64,000 nucleotides of DNA from Neobacillus notoginsengisoli (lineage in GTDB: Bacteria; Bacillota; Bacilli; Bacillales; Cytobacillaceae), in NCBI RefSeq assembly GCF_003515685.1, contig NZ_QWEG01000001.1:310001-374000 (forward strand), read 5' to 3'. The notes beneath the pieces were generated by a model. It ran no database searches, was not told the DNA's origin, and saw nothing but the letters and a program-made list of their open reading frames with translations. This document shows, piece by piece, positions 52,324 to 60,105 of the stretch. A program made the position numbers and the translations under genes. The first letter of the stretch is position 1. Every line of letters begins with the position of its first letter.

Positions 52324-53316
52324 TTAAAGGCTTGAGATACATGGTAGTATTATCTCCGAAGTCAGGCTTTTTTCTATTAGACATATTTTTAGTATAAAAT
52401 TGTATAATTTTATCAGCACTTTTTTTGAAAAAACAGTATTAATTAAATCAAATAAATTTCCTCTACTATGTGAGTTGATAAAGATATGTTTTAACATTGT
52501 ATCGGCTGTTGCAAATAAAAAAATTTCATTTTTATTTGATTCATCCCAATATAACGTGCTCCAAATGGATAAATAAGTTAAATCCCATGCTTGATTTATA
52601 CACCCTTTATCCGCCCTTTCAAATAATTTGGCATTAGAATGCTTAGGTGCTTTAATACCATTTTGATTTGAAAATAACAAAACTATATATGTGTTTATAT
52701 ATTGGGATATAAGTAAATTTTCAAAATTCCAGCTTAAAAATGCTAATATTTTCTCTACCGGACTCATATCAGGATTTCGAAATATACTTACTAGATGCAA
52801 CATGCATGCATAATTCATCAGGAAGTGATCATTGCTTTTATGATAAGAAATTGAGTTTTTATAGGGAATATTGGAAAAACAGCATTTTGGAATCTTATCT
52901 ATTCTACCATCAGCTAACTGTAACCAAATTTGTGATGGATAAAAATCAAATATATCAACAAAGTTCTTTAGTTCCATTTTAGCGTTATAAGAATCATTTT
53001 CTTTTGATGCATTCTCCATTATTGCTAAACCTGCACTAATTGGTAGTTGGTTCATCTGAGCCCATAACATTAGAAGAGCAATCATCCTTTTTTCAATTTC
53101 ATCTTTTAAATCTCCGTCTTTTGTAAGAGATAATAAACTGCTTAATAGATTCCTATCTAGAAACAAAATCACTTCTTTTCTCCTTTTCAATTTTTGAAGA
53201 TCCAAATAATCAAATTCTCCGTTTGGTCCATATTTTGGGTGAAAAACTAGTTGAGCATTATTAAATGTATCCCAAATCATTTGTGGCTCATCATCTTCCA
53301 ATATTAAATAACTCAA
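52324..53316 (-). CDS. Possible PIN-like domain protein
   Basis: A 330-residue soluble protein of no named family. A strand-like VILFLDRN places D54 as in the first acidic residue of PIN nucleases. E101 lies in AGLAIMENA, D245 in WDLTYLSIW and D272 in FLFATADTML. The order D-E-D-D, and a last helix after the final Asp, match a PIN-like metal site, but this is a reading by eye. TTG start with AGGAGG 8-9 bases upstream. It is on the opposite strand to the SIR2 gene, so it is not part of its operon. Confidence 0.62.
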   Translation of the reverse strand: MSYLILEDDEPQMIWDTFNNAQLVFHPKYGPNGEFDYLDLQKLKRRKEVILFLDRNLLSSLLSLTKDGDLKDEIEKRMIALLMLWAQMNQLPISAGLAIMENASKENDSYNAKMELKNFVDIFDFYPSQIWLQLADGRIDKIPKCCFSNIPYKNSISYHKSNDHFLMNYACMLHLVSIFRNPDMSPVEKILAFLSWNFENLLISQYINTYIVLLFSNQNGIKAPKHSNAKLFERADKGCINQAWDLTYLSIWSTLYWDESNKNEIFLFATADTMLKHIFINSHSRGNLFDLINTVFSKKVLIKLYNFILKICLIEKSLTSEIILPCISSL

Positions 53317-53439
53317 ATGTCAAACCTCCTTAATTTTAGTCCTAATTGCTTTCATAAAGATAACATGAGAATAGAAGATAATTTTTTGTTCTAAATATAA
53401 TATTAATGCATAAATAGGAATTTCTTCAGACATTTCTGG

Positions 53440-53610
53440 AAATGTTTTTAGAAGTTCGGCGTACGATTAAGCGTGTGTTTAAAACGCTCGACGACTTGGG
53501 TTATGTCAATTGGGGGAATTGGACCAGACGAAGTGGTATACGATCGATTATGAAAAATCGAAGGAGATGGAAGAAGAAGAGGTCTCCTTCACTAATCCAA
53601 TAGTAATATA
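53440..53610 (+). pseudogene. Frameshifted 3' fragment, phage-replication/DnaD-like
   Basis: EVRRTIKRVFKTLDDLGYVN in one frame and, after a shift, WYTIDYEKSKEMEEEEVSF to the stop. This resembles the ending of a helix-turn-helix replication or conserved phage protein (helix, then KxWYxIxYE). It indicates former mobile DNA next to the island. Confidence 0.45.
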
Positions 53611-53623
53611 AGGGATAAAAAAA

Positions 53624-53658
53624 AGAAGGTGTGAGGTTATTTAACCCCACACCTTCCT
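53624..53658 (-). terminator. Terminator of the alcohol dehydrogenase gene
   Basis: GAAGGTGTGGGGTT aaat AACCTCACACCTTC on the minus strand followed by TTTTTTTTATCC. Confidence 0.88.
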
Positions 53659-54759
53659 TCAATTATATGAATAACGGGATTGTATGTATGTTTCCAGTTC
53701 TGTTATTGCCTTACTGACTGCATCTGCAGTCATTTCACCAGGAATGACATGGATGGATTCTCCTCGGGCGACTGACTTTTTAGCAACAGAGGAGATGGTT
53801 TCTTCATTTATATGTTGAACTCCTAATTCCGACAATGACATAGGCAATCCAAGTTTTCGATAAAAGGGGATAAGGTCTTTGATTTCTTCCCACTTGTTTT
53901 CTAAAACAAGTTGTACAAGAATGCCATAAGCAACTTTTTCACCATGTAAGGCTTGATGGGTTTCCTTTAGAGCTGTCAGCCCATTATGAATGGAATGGGC
54001 ACCCGCCACTCTTCCATAATGGTCGCCAAATCCACCGACCATTCCGCCAAGCATGATGATCGCTTCTGTCACTTTAATAAAATCATCATTGAGAACGCTG
54101 CTTTTTGCTGCTTGTAATGCTCCTTCGGAATGTTCAAGTAATACATCTTTGCACCGCTTAGCTGTGTAAGTACAAATTTCCAGAGGAATGGATTTGTTTT
54201 TAATCTCTGCCAATTGAACATCCGCTTCATACCATTTAGCAAGGGTATCAGCAATGCCGGCAATTAACATGTTCAACGGGGCAAGAAGTAAAATTCTTGG
54301 TTCTACTAAGACAAGGCTTGCACTGATAGGGTAGATATCAAAGCGGGCAAAAGTACCTGTATCATCATAAACAACGCTGACAGGAGTCCAGGGTGAACAA
54401 TTGGATGGAAGGGTGGGAATGAGAACAGCCTGTGTATGGGTCGTATGGCTGACGGATTTTGCAAGGTCCAATACTTTTCCGCCGCCAACACCAATCACGG
54501 CATCAAAGTGCCCATTGTTTACAACCGTTGAAATGGCATTGATTTCAGAGAATGAATTTTCGCCATGATACTGATATTCTTCAACCTTCACTTTTGTGAA
54601 GACTGGCCAGAACGGAGCTGCTGCCTGCCAAGATTTAACACCATGGACAATAAGTACTTTTTGGAAACCGCGCTCCAAACATTTTGCTTCAAGCTGGTCT
54701 AAAATTCCCTCCAGCAAAATATATTCACTCGGTGCTCCGTGAACAGTTATTGTTTTCAT
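53659..54759 (-). CDS. Iron-containing alcohol dehydrogenase (glycerol-dehydrogenase-like)
   Basis: A 366-residue group III dehydrogenase of the GldA/DHQ-like fold using NAD(P) and a divalent metal. FDAVIGVGGGKVLDLAKSVSH is the cofactor glycine stretch, LIPTLPSNCSPWTPVSVVYDD lies at the active site. Metal ligands are expected at D in AGIADTLAKWYE and His in GAHSIHNG and HQALHGEKVAYG, all seen. The gene lies 61 bases after metQ in the same direction, separated by a weak terminator-like hairpin. It may therefore be read from the SAM-riboswitch operon. Substrate not known. Confidence 0.86.
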   Translation of the reverse strand: MKTITVHGAPSEYILLEGILDQLEAKCLERGFQKVLIVHGVKSWQAAAPFWPVFTKVKVEEYQYHGENSFSEINAISTVVNNGHFDAVIGVGGGKVLDLAKSVSHTTHTQAVLIPTLPSNCSPWTPVSVVYDDTGTFARFDIYPISASLVLVEPRILLLAPLNMLIAGIADTLAKWYEADVQLAEIKNKSIPLEICTYTAKRCKDVLLEHSEGALQAAKSSVLNDDFIKVTEAIIMLGGMVGGFGDHYGRVAGAHSIHNGLTALKETHQALHGEKVAYGILVQLVLENKWEEIKDLIPFYRKLGLPMSLSELGVQHINEETISSVAKKSVARGESIHVIPGEMTADAVSKAITELETYIQSRYSYN

Positions 54760-54779
54760 TTTTAATTCTCCTTTCCCGG

Positions 54780-54820
54780 ATATAAAGGAAGCTGACCCAA
54801 AAAGGATCAGTCATCTTCCA
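54780..54820 (-). terminator. Hairpin between metQ and the alcohol dehydrogenase gene
   Basis: GGAAGATGACTGATCC tttt GGGTCAGCTTCC, then TTTATATCC on the minus strand. The stem has mismatches, so termination may be partial. Confidence 0.55.
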
Positions 54821-55645
54821 TTATTTTTCCATCCATTCAGGTTTTCCAAATCCCTTGAATTCTTCATCAATCACTTTTTCAAATGCATCTGATTCAATGA
54901 CTTCTTTAATATCTTTCGCAAGCTGGGAGTCAGCATTTTTTGTTTTGACTGCAGCAACATTACGGTATGAATCGTGCATATCTTCCAATGTCAATGCACT
55001 GAGTAAATCCATTTTTGCAGCTAAAGCGAAGTTACCAGGAACAGCGGACAAATCGGCGCTTTCAACCGCGCGAGGGAGCTGGCCGGCTTCAATTGGCTGG
55101 AATTTCAGTTTTTTCTTATTTTCGGTAATATCTTTTTCAGATACTTTTAGCGGATCTGCATCCCCGCTAATTTGAATCAAATCTTCATCCTTAAGAGTAT
55201 TGAAGGCGCGGGCAGCATTGACAGGATCATTCGGAATGGCAACTGTCGCACCGTCTTTCACTTCATCCAATGACTTATATTTATTGGAGTAAATACCCAT
55301 AGGAGCAGTTGGGACGGAAATCAAAGCCGTCAGGTCCATATTGTTTTCTTTTGAAAAGTTTTCAAGATAAATCGTGTGTTGAAATAGGTTTGCATCAATG
55401 TCGCCACTATCAAGGGCATTATTCGGTTGAATATAGTCACTGAATTCCACCAATTCTACTTTATAACCTTTTTCCTCGAGGCCTGGCTTGATTGCTTTTG
55501 TTACCATATCGCTGTATGGGCCGGCGGTTGCACCGAATTTAACTTCTTTTGTTTTTCCACTATCTTCGCTCGCTTTGTCTGATCCGCAAGCAGCAAGAGC
55601 TGCCACTGCCAAAAGTAAAATAAAACTAACTAGCCATTTCTTCAT
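54821..55645 (-). CDS. metQ: Methionine ABC transporter substrate-binding lipoprotein
   Basis: A 274-residue NlpA-family lipoprotein that captures D/L-methionine outside the membrane and delivers it to MetNP. Lipoprotein signal MKKWLVSFILLLAVAALAAC, with lipobox LAAC. Core: VKFGATAGPYSDMVTKAIKP, then DIDANLFQHTIYLE and the NDPVNAARAF loop, as in MetQ. Third gene of metN-metP-metQ. The gap between metP and metQ holds a structured repeat. Confidence 0.93.
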   Translation of the reverse strand: MKKWLVSFILLLAVAALAACGSDKASEDSGKTKEVKFGATAGPYSDMVTKAIKPGLEEKGYKVELVEFSDYIQPNNALDSGDIDANLFQHTIYLENFSKENNMDLTALISVPTAPMGIYSNKYKSLDEVKDGATVAIPNDPVNAARAFNTLKDEDLIQISGDADPLKVSEKDITENKKKLKFQPIEAGQLPRAVESADLSAVPGNFALAAKMDLLSALTLEDMHDSYRNVAAVKTKNADSQLAKDIKEVIESDAFEKVIDEEFKGFGKPEWMEK

Positions 55646-55691
55646 GTTGTGTACCTGCTTTCATCTATAGTATTTTTTTGTAACCGTGTTT

Positions 55692-55832
55692 ATCCCACTC
55701 TTAAGGGCAACTGTCCCTAAAGGTCCGATTGGTGAAATAAGATTTTTCTTAGTGCTTCAGCACTTAGAAAAATCAATCGGGCTCTGCGCGACTAACCATC
55801 AGCAAAAACCGCTGATGGAAGTTTCACTTTAC
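55692..55832 (-). repeat. Variable-hairpin intergenic element, copy 2
   Basis: On the minus strand TAAAGTGAAACTTCCATCAG starts at the metP stop. Then CATCAGC/GCTGATGG stem, GGTTAGTCGCGCAG, a TTTTTCTAAGTGCTGAAGCA hairpin, CCAATCGGACCTTTAGGGAC, and finally TTAAGAGTGGG. The same conserved blocks are in 38699-38846. Confidence 0.75.
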
Positions 55833-56500
55833 CTTTTATCAACTGCTTTGGAGATAAAATCGCCAAGAAGCTGGATCACTTGAACTAACACAATCAGGAT
55901 GATGACAGTTGCGATCATGATCGTATTGTCGTAGCGATAATAGCCAAAGCGAATCGCTAAATCTCCAATACCACCGCCGCCTACTGTTCCCGCCATAGCG
56001 GAAAACCCAATTAAACTAATGATTGTGAGCGTAATGCCGGAGATAATTCCTGACTTTGCTTCCAATAACAGAACATCTTTTATGATCATCCATGGAGTAG
56101 CCCCTGTCGCAATAGCAGCCTCAATCACACCATTATCAATCTCACGAAGAGCGGTTTCGACAATTCGGGCAAAAAAGGGAATCGCCGCTACGGACAAGGA
56201 AACACTGGCTGCAGTTGGCCCGATGGTTGTCCCAACGATCGCCTTTGTCAGGGGAATCAGGGCAACTAGTAGAATGATAAATGGAATCGATCGAATCATA
56301 TTTACGGCAAACCCAAGTATGTTTTGGATGAATCGATTTTCCATAAATAAACCTTTGTCAGTAATATACAAAATAATTCCTACTGGTAAGCCAATTACGA
56401 CAGCTACAGCCAGCGAGATGCCGATCATGTAAAGGGTTTGGTAAAACGCCTTGTTGATATCTGGAATGAGCTCAATTAAATGTTGGATATCAAAGCCCAT
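55829..56500 (-). CDS. metP: Methionine ABC transporter permease
   Basis: A 223-residue integral membrane permease with five hydrophobic segments; it forms the channel of the methionine importer. The EAA loop for contact with MetN is GVIEAAIATGATPWMIIKDV. The start at 56500 (MGFDIQHLIELIPDINK) follows GGAGGTGGTG and overlaps the metN end by 11 bases; the longer in-frame version at 56536 lies within metN. Confidence 0.93.
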   Translation of the reverse strand: MGFDIQHLIELIPDINKAFYQTLYMIGISLAVAVVIGLPVGIILYITDKGLFMENRFIQNILGFAVNMIRSIPFIILLVALIPLTKAIVGTTIGPTAASVSLSVAAIPFFARIVETALREIDNGVIEAAIATGATPWMIIKDVLLLEAKSGIISGITLTIISLIGFSAMAGTVGGGGIGDLAIRFGYYRYDNTIMIATVIILIVLVQVIQLLGDFISKAVDKR

Positions 56501-57503
56501 TTCGCACCACCTCCACATGGGATGTACGATGTTCAATAAATTGAATCGCCTCGTTTATTTCTTCTTTTTCGCCGCTGAGTTCCATCACAAAGATACCCAG
56601 CGGGGAACCCCCTATATATTCAATGGATCCATGAAGGAAATTTCCTTTTACGTTAAATGTCTTTAGCGTTTCAGAAATAATGCCTTCACTAGCCACATCG
56701 CCTTTAAACATGACCTTTACAATGGTTCCTGTGCATTTTTGCAAAATGGATTCAGGAACATCGTAAGAAACGACGCTGCTAATAAATTCCTTGGCGAGAT
56801 CTGTTTGCGGGTCGGAGAAGACATCATATACAGAGCCTTCTTCGATGATTTTGCCATCCTGCATAATCGCCATTCGGTCGCAGATATCTTTCACGACATT
56901 CATCTCATGGGTAATCAACACAATCGTGATATTCAGTTCTTCGTTAATTTTTTTTAATAGACTCAGAATGGACCGGGTTGTTGTTGGGTCTAATGCGGAA
57001 GTGGCCTCGTCGCAGAGCAGGACACTTGGATTATTGGCCAAAGCCCTTGCAATGCCAACCCGCTGCTTTTGCCCTCCGCTTAACTGCGAAGGATACACAT
57101 CCCGTTTATCTGAAAGGCCGACCATGTCAAGCAATTCTTCCACACGAGAGGGAATGTGTTTAAATGGCGTATTGGCTGCCTCTAAGGCAAAAGTGATATT
57201 TTCATAGACTGTTTTTTGGCTGATTAAGTAGAAATGCTGAAAGATCATCCCTATTTTAAGACGGGCCTGTCTGAGTTTTTCACTTTTTAAGGATGTTAAA
57301 TTTATCCCGTTTACCGTGATTTCTCCGGAAGTAGGGCGCTCCAATAAATTGATGCAGCGAAGCAGTGAGCTTTTTCCAGCCCCGGAATAACCGACTATCC
57401 CATAGATTTCGCCCTTTTTAATGGTAAGGGAAGCATCTTCGACACCTTTTACAGGTCCGCTTTTTGTTTGATAAACCTTTGTTAAATGACGAATTGTAAT
57501 CAT
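56490..57503 (-). CDS. metN: Methionine ABC transporter ATP-binding protein
   Basis: A 337-residue ATPase that drives methionine uptake. Walker A GYSGAGKSS, Q-loop IFQHFYLI, signature LSGGQKQR, Walker B VLLCDEATSALD, switch histidine in ITHEM. The C-terminal ~90 residues form the NIL domain (KGNFLHGSIEYIGGSPLG), which senses methionine and inhibits transport. First gene after the SAM riboswitch. Confidence 0.95.
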   Translation of the reverse strand: MITIRHLTKVYQTKSGPVKGVEDASLTIKKGEIYGIVGYSGAGKSSLLRCINLLERPTSGEITVNGINLTSLKSEKLRQARLKIGMIFQHFYLISQKTVYENITFALEAANTPFKHIPSRVEELLDMVGLSDKRDVYPSQLSGGQKQRVGIARALANNPSVLLCDEATSALDPTTTRSILSLLKKINEELNITIVLITHEMNVVKDICDRMAIMQDGKIIEEGSVYDVFSDPQTDLAKEFISSVVSYDVPESILQKCTGTIVKVMFKGDVASEGIISETLKTFNVKGNFLHGSIEYIGGSPLGIFVMELSGEKEEINEAIQFIEHRTSHVEVVRNGL

Positions 57504-57619
57504 GCAAGCTTCTCTCCAATTAAGTGATAGGAGGCGGATTTAGTGAATGAATGAACAATATCAATGATGAAGCCGATTGACAGTTCAAGCCCAACCTCAT
57601 TTCTATTTTTCTGGCAAAA

Positions 57620-57655
57620 TAAAAAATGCTTCTTTCAAACTGAAAGAAGCATCGA
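57620..57655 (-). terminator. Expression-platform terminator of the metN SAM riboswitch
   Basis: GATGCTTCTTTC agttt GAAAGAAGCATTTTTTATTTT on the minus strand, directly downstream of the aptamer. It forms when SAM is bound. Confidence 0.9.
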
Positions 57656-57667
57656 AAATTATATTCG

Positions 57668-57774
57668 ACTTATCTTCCAGAATGAAAATCATTCTGAAGG
57701 AATTAGCACCTTCCCTGTAAAATAGGAGGTTGCCGGACGTCATAGGGCCTTTCCCTCGGTCACTCTTGATAAGT
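57668..57774 (-). ncRNA. SAM-I (S-box) riboswitch upstream of metNPQ
   Basis: On the minus strand it reads ACTTATCAAGAGTGACCGAG, GGAAAGGCCCTATGACG, TCCGGCAACCTCC, then AAGGTGCTAATTCC and closes with GATAAGT. All S-box core elements (the kink-turn, AGGGA, GGCAACC, GGTGCTAAT) are present. High SAM turns transcription off. Confidence 0.95.
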
Positions 57775-57803
57775 TTAACTATTCAATTATTAACCATATA
57801 TGA

Positions 57804-57832
57804 ATATTACAAATGTTAGTATTATTTGTCAA
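57804..57832 (-). promoter_or_regulatory. Sigma-A promoter of the metN operon
   Basis: On the minus strand TTGACA, 17 bases, TAATAT, about 30 bases upstream of the riboswitch. Confidence 0.85.
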
Positions 57833-57865
57833 TAATATTGTTTCAATTTTCATTTTTCTTAATTT

Positions 57866-58648
57866 TTAACTAGTATATAAATCCGGTCTACGGTCTTGGA
57901 ATACAGGGATTGTGTTTCGGACACTGTCGACTTCCTGCAAATCTACATTGACATAGTAGATTCCTTCTTCTGTTTGTCCGCTGAGGAGCAGTTCTCCCCA
58001 TGGGGCAATCACCATGGAATGGCCGTTAAATTCATTGTTAGGATTCGATCCGACATTATTGACAGCCACGATGAAGCACTGGTTCTCAATGGCGCGCGCC
58101 TGGAGCAGGATTTGCCAATGATCAATTCTTTTTGACGGCCATTGAGCTGGTACAAACATTATTTTCGCACCTTTAAGGACGTGGCCATGAATCCATTCCG
58201 GGAAACGTAGGTCATAGCAGATCACGCCGCCGCACATGATGCCTTCCAATTCAAACATATTCATCTTTTGGCCTGCCTTCATAAAAAGATGTTCATCCAT
58301 CAATTTAAAAAGGTGAGCTTTATCATACTCAGCCACGATTTCTCCGCTTCGATTGGCAACATACATCGTATTATAAAAACTTCCATCTTTTTTGGTTGCA
58401 ACCGAGCCGCCAACAATGTTCACATTGAATGTAACCGCTAGTTCTTTCAAAAATTTTCGTGCTCTCTGTCCGTTCTCGTCGGCTAATTGATCCAGCTGGT
58501 TTAGCGCGTATCCTGTGTTCCACATCTCAGGAAAAACAATGGTATCTGCCTTTTCTGCCGCCGCTTTTTTTACATGGTTCTCCACACTTGAAAAGTTCTG
58601 TTCAATATCCCCAAATTGGACATTCATTTGCACACAAGCAATTTTCAT
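57866..58648 (-). CDS. Carbon-nitrogen hydrolase (omega-amidase-like, MtnU-type)
   Basis: A 260-residue nitrilase-superfamily amidase. The catalytic Glu is in TIVFPEMWNTGY, the Lys in YDKAHLFKLMDE and the Cys in GGVICYDLRFPEW. In Bacillus the MtnU-type partner of the aminotransferase hydrolyses 2-oxoglutaramate formed when glutamine donates its amino group to 4-methylthio-2-oxobutyrate; the neighbour at 58750 fits this. Its gene shares a 101-base divergent upstream region with the aminotransferase. Confidence 0.85.
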   Translation of the reverse strand: MKIACVQMNVQFGDIEQNFSSVENHVKKAAAEKADTIVFPEMWNTGYALNQLDQLADENGQRARKFLKELAVTFNVNIVGGSVATKKDGSFYNTMYVANRSGEIVAEYDKAHLFKLMDEHLFMKAGQKMNMFELEGIMCGGVICYDLRFPEWIHGHVLKGAKIMFVPAQWPSKRIDHWQILLQARAIENQCFIVAVNNVGSNPNNEFNGHSMVIAPWGELLLSGQTEEGIYYVNVDLQEVDSVRNTIPVFQDRRPDLYTS

Positions 58649-58749
58649 TTTTTATCCCCCGCTAGACAAGTTTATATTAAAGTTATAGAATTTCTAGTAA
58701 ATTCGCAATATTTATGTTTCATAAATTAGTTCAAAAAGAGAGGATTCAA

Positions 58750-59922
58750 ATGAAATATTCACGGAGATTGAAGAAGTTACCCGAGCAATTTTTTGCTTCT
58801 CTTGTCAAAAAAGTCAATAAAGCAATAGCCGAGGGAAGAGATATTATCAATCTGGGGCAAGGAAATCCTGACCAGCCCACACCTGCCCATATCGTAAAAG
58901 CACTGCAGGCGGCGGCAGAAGATCCGCAAACCCATAAATATCCGCCTTTTCGCGGCCTGCCGGAATTAAAGGAAGCCGCAGGAGCGTTTTACCAAAAAGA
59001 ATACGGCGTCAAATTGGACCCCGAAACAGAAGTGGCCGTTTTATTTGGAACGAAAGCCGGATTAGTAGAATTGCCCCTTTGTTTACTGAATGAAGGGGAC
59101 ACAATGCTCTTGCCGGATCCAGGTTATCCGGATTATTTATCAGGCGTTGCCCTTGCCAATGTTGAATATGAAACATTTCCCCTAAAGGCGGAGAATGGCT
59201 TTTTGCCAGATTATGAGGCGTTTCCCCCTGACCAAAAGGAAAAAGCGAAGTTAATGTACTTGAACTATCCGAACAATCCAACTGGCGCAACCGCGGATCA
59301 TGCCTTCTTTGAAAAAACTGTCAAGTTTGCAAAAGAGAACCAAATTGTAGTAGTACATGATTTTGCCTACGGAGCAATTGGCTATAATGGCAAAAAACCG
59401 GTCAGTTTTCTTGAAATCGAGGGAGCGAAAGATGTTGGCATTGAGATGTATACCCTGTCAAAAACCTACAATATGGCAGGCTGGCGCGTTGGATTTGCAG
59501 TTGGCAATCCAGACATCATTGAAGCAATCAATCTCATCCAAGATCATTTATATTGCAGCCTTTTTCCTGCTGTCCAAAAAGCAGCCGTTGCAGCCTTAAC
59601 GGGAGACCAAACATCTGTAGACGAGCTTGTTGAACGCTATGAAAGACGCCGTGATACATTCGTTGCCGCTTGCCGTGATATAGGGTGGAAGATCCAAGCA
59701 CCCAATGGCTCCTTTTTCGCCTGGCTTCCAGTGCCGGAAGGATTCACCAGTGAAGAATTTGCTGATTTCCTGTTGGAAAAAGCCGACGTAGCCGTTGCAG
59801 CAGGAAAAGGCTTCGGTAAGCATGGAGAAGGATATATTCGCGTTGGTTTGCTCGTTGATGGGGAACGGCTTAAAGAAGCGGTTAATAGAATCGGGAAGCT
59901 AAATCTGTTTAAATCAAAGTAA
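58750..59922 (+). CDS. PLP-dependent aminotransferase (MtnE-type)
   Basis: A 390-residue class I/II aminotransferase. IINLGQGNPDQPTP at the N-terminus, YLNYPNNPTGA, VVVHDFAYGAI and the PLP lysine in MYTLSKTYNMAGWRVGFA; the arginine-binding C-terminal part is GYIRVGLLVDGERL. The likely reaction is conversion of 4-methylthio-2-oxobutyrate to methionine with glutamine as donor. This is suggested by similarity to MtnE/YkrV and by the divergent amidase gene. ATG at 58750; the longer frame from 58714 lacks a ribosome site. Confidence 0.85.
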   Translation: MKYSRRLKKLPEQFFASLVKKVNKAIAEGRDIINLGQGNPDQPTPAHIVKALQAAAEDPQTHKYPPFRGLPELKEAAGAFYQKEYGVKLDPETEVAVLFGTKAGLVELPLCLLNEGDTMLLPDPGYPDYLSGVALANVEYETFPLKAENGFLPDYEAFPPDQKEKAKLMYLNYPNNPTGATADHAFFEKTVKFAKENQIVVVHDFAYGAIGYNGKKPVSFLEIEGAKDVGIEMYTLSKTYNMAGWRVGFAVGNPDIIEAINLIQDHLYCSLFPAVQKAAVAALTGDQTSVDELVERYERRRDTFVAACRDIGWKIQAPNGSFFAWLPVPEGFTSEEFADFLLEKADVAVAAGKGFGKHGEGYIRVGLLVDGERLKEAVNRIGKLNLFKSK

Positions 59923-59933
59923 ACTGTAAACGA

Positions 59934-59966
59934 AAGGTACGAAGAACGGTTCTTCGTGCCTTTTTA
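59934..59966 (+). terminator. Terminator of the aminotransferase gene
   Basis: AGGTACGAAGAA cgg TTCTTCGTGCCTTTTTAC. Confidence 0.9.
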
Positions 59967-60105
59967 CATTAGCCAGTACTCGTGTAGGGATTTATTGCTT
60001 ATGAACAATGGCACCTGATTAAGAGATGTAATTTAAATTTTCTTAGCATTAAAGGATTTCGAGCTAAATGATAGAACTATTTGTAAAAAGGGGAGGAATG
60101 TGGCT

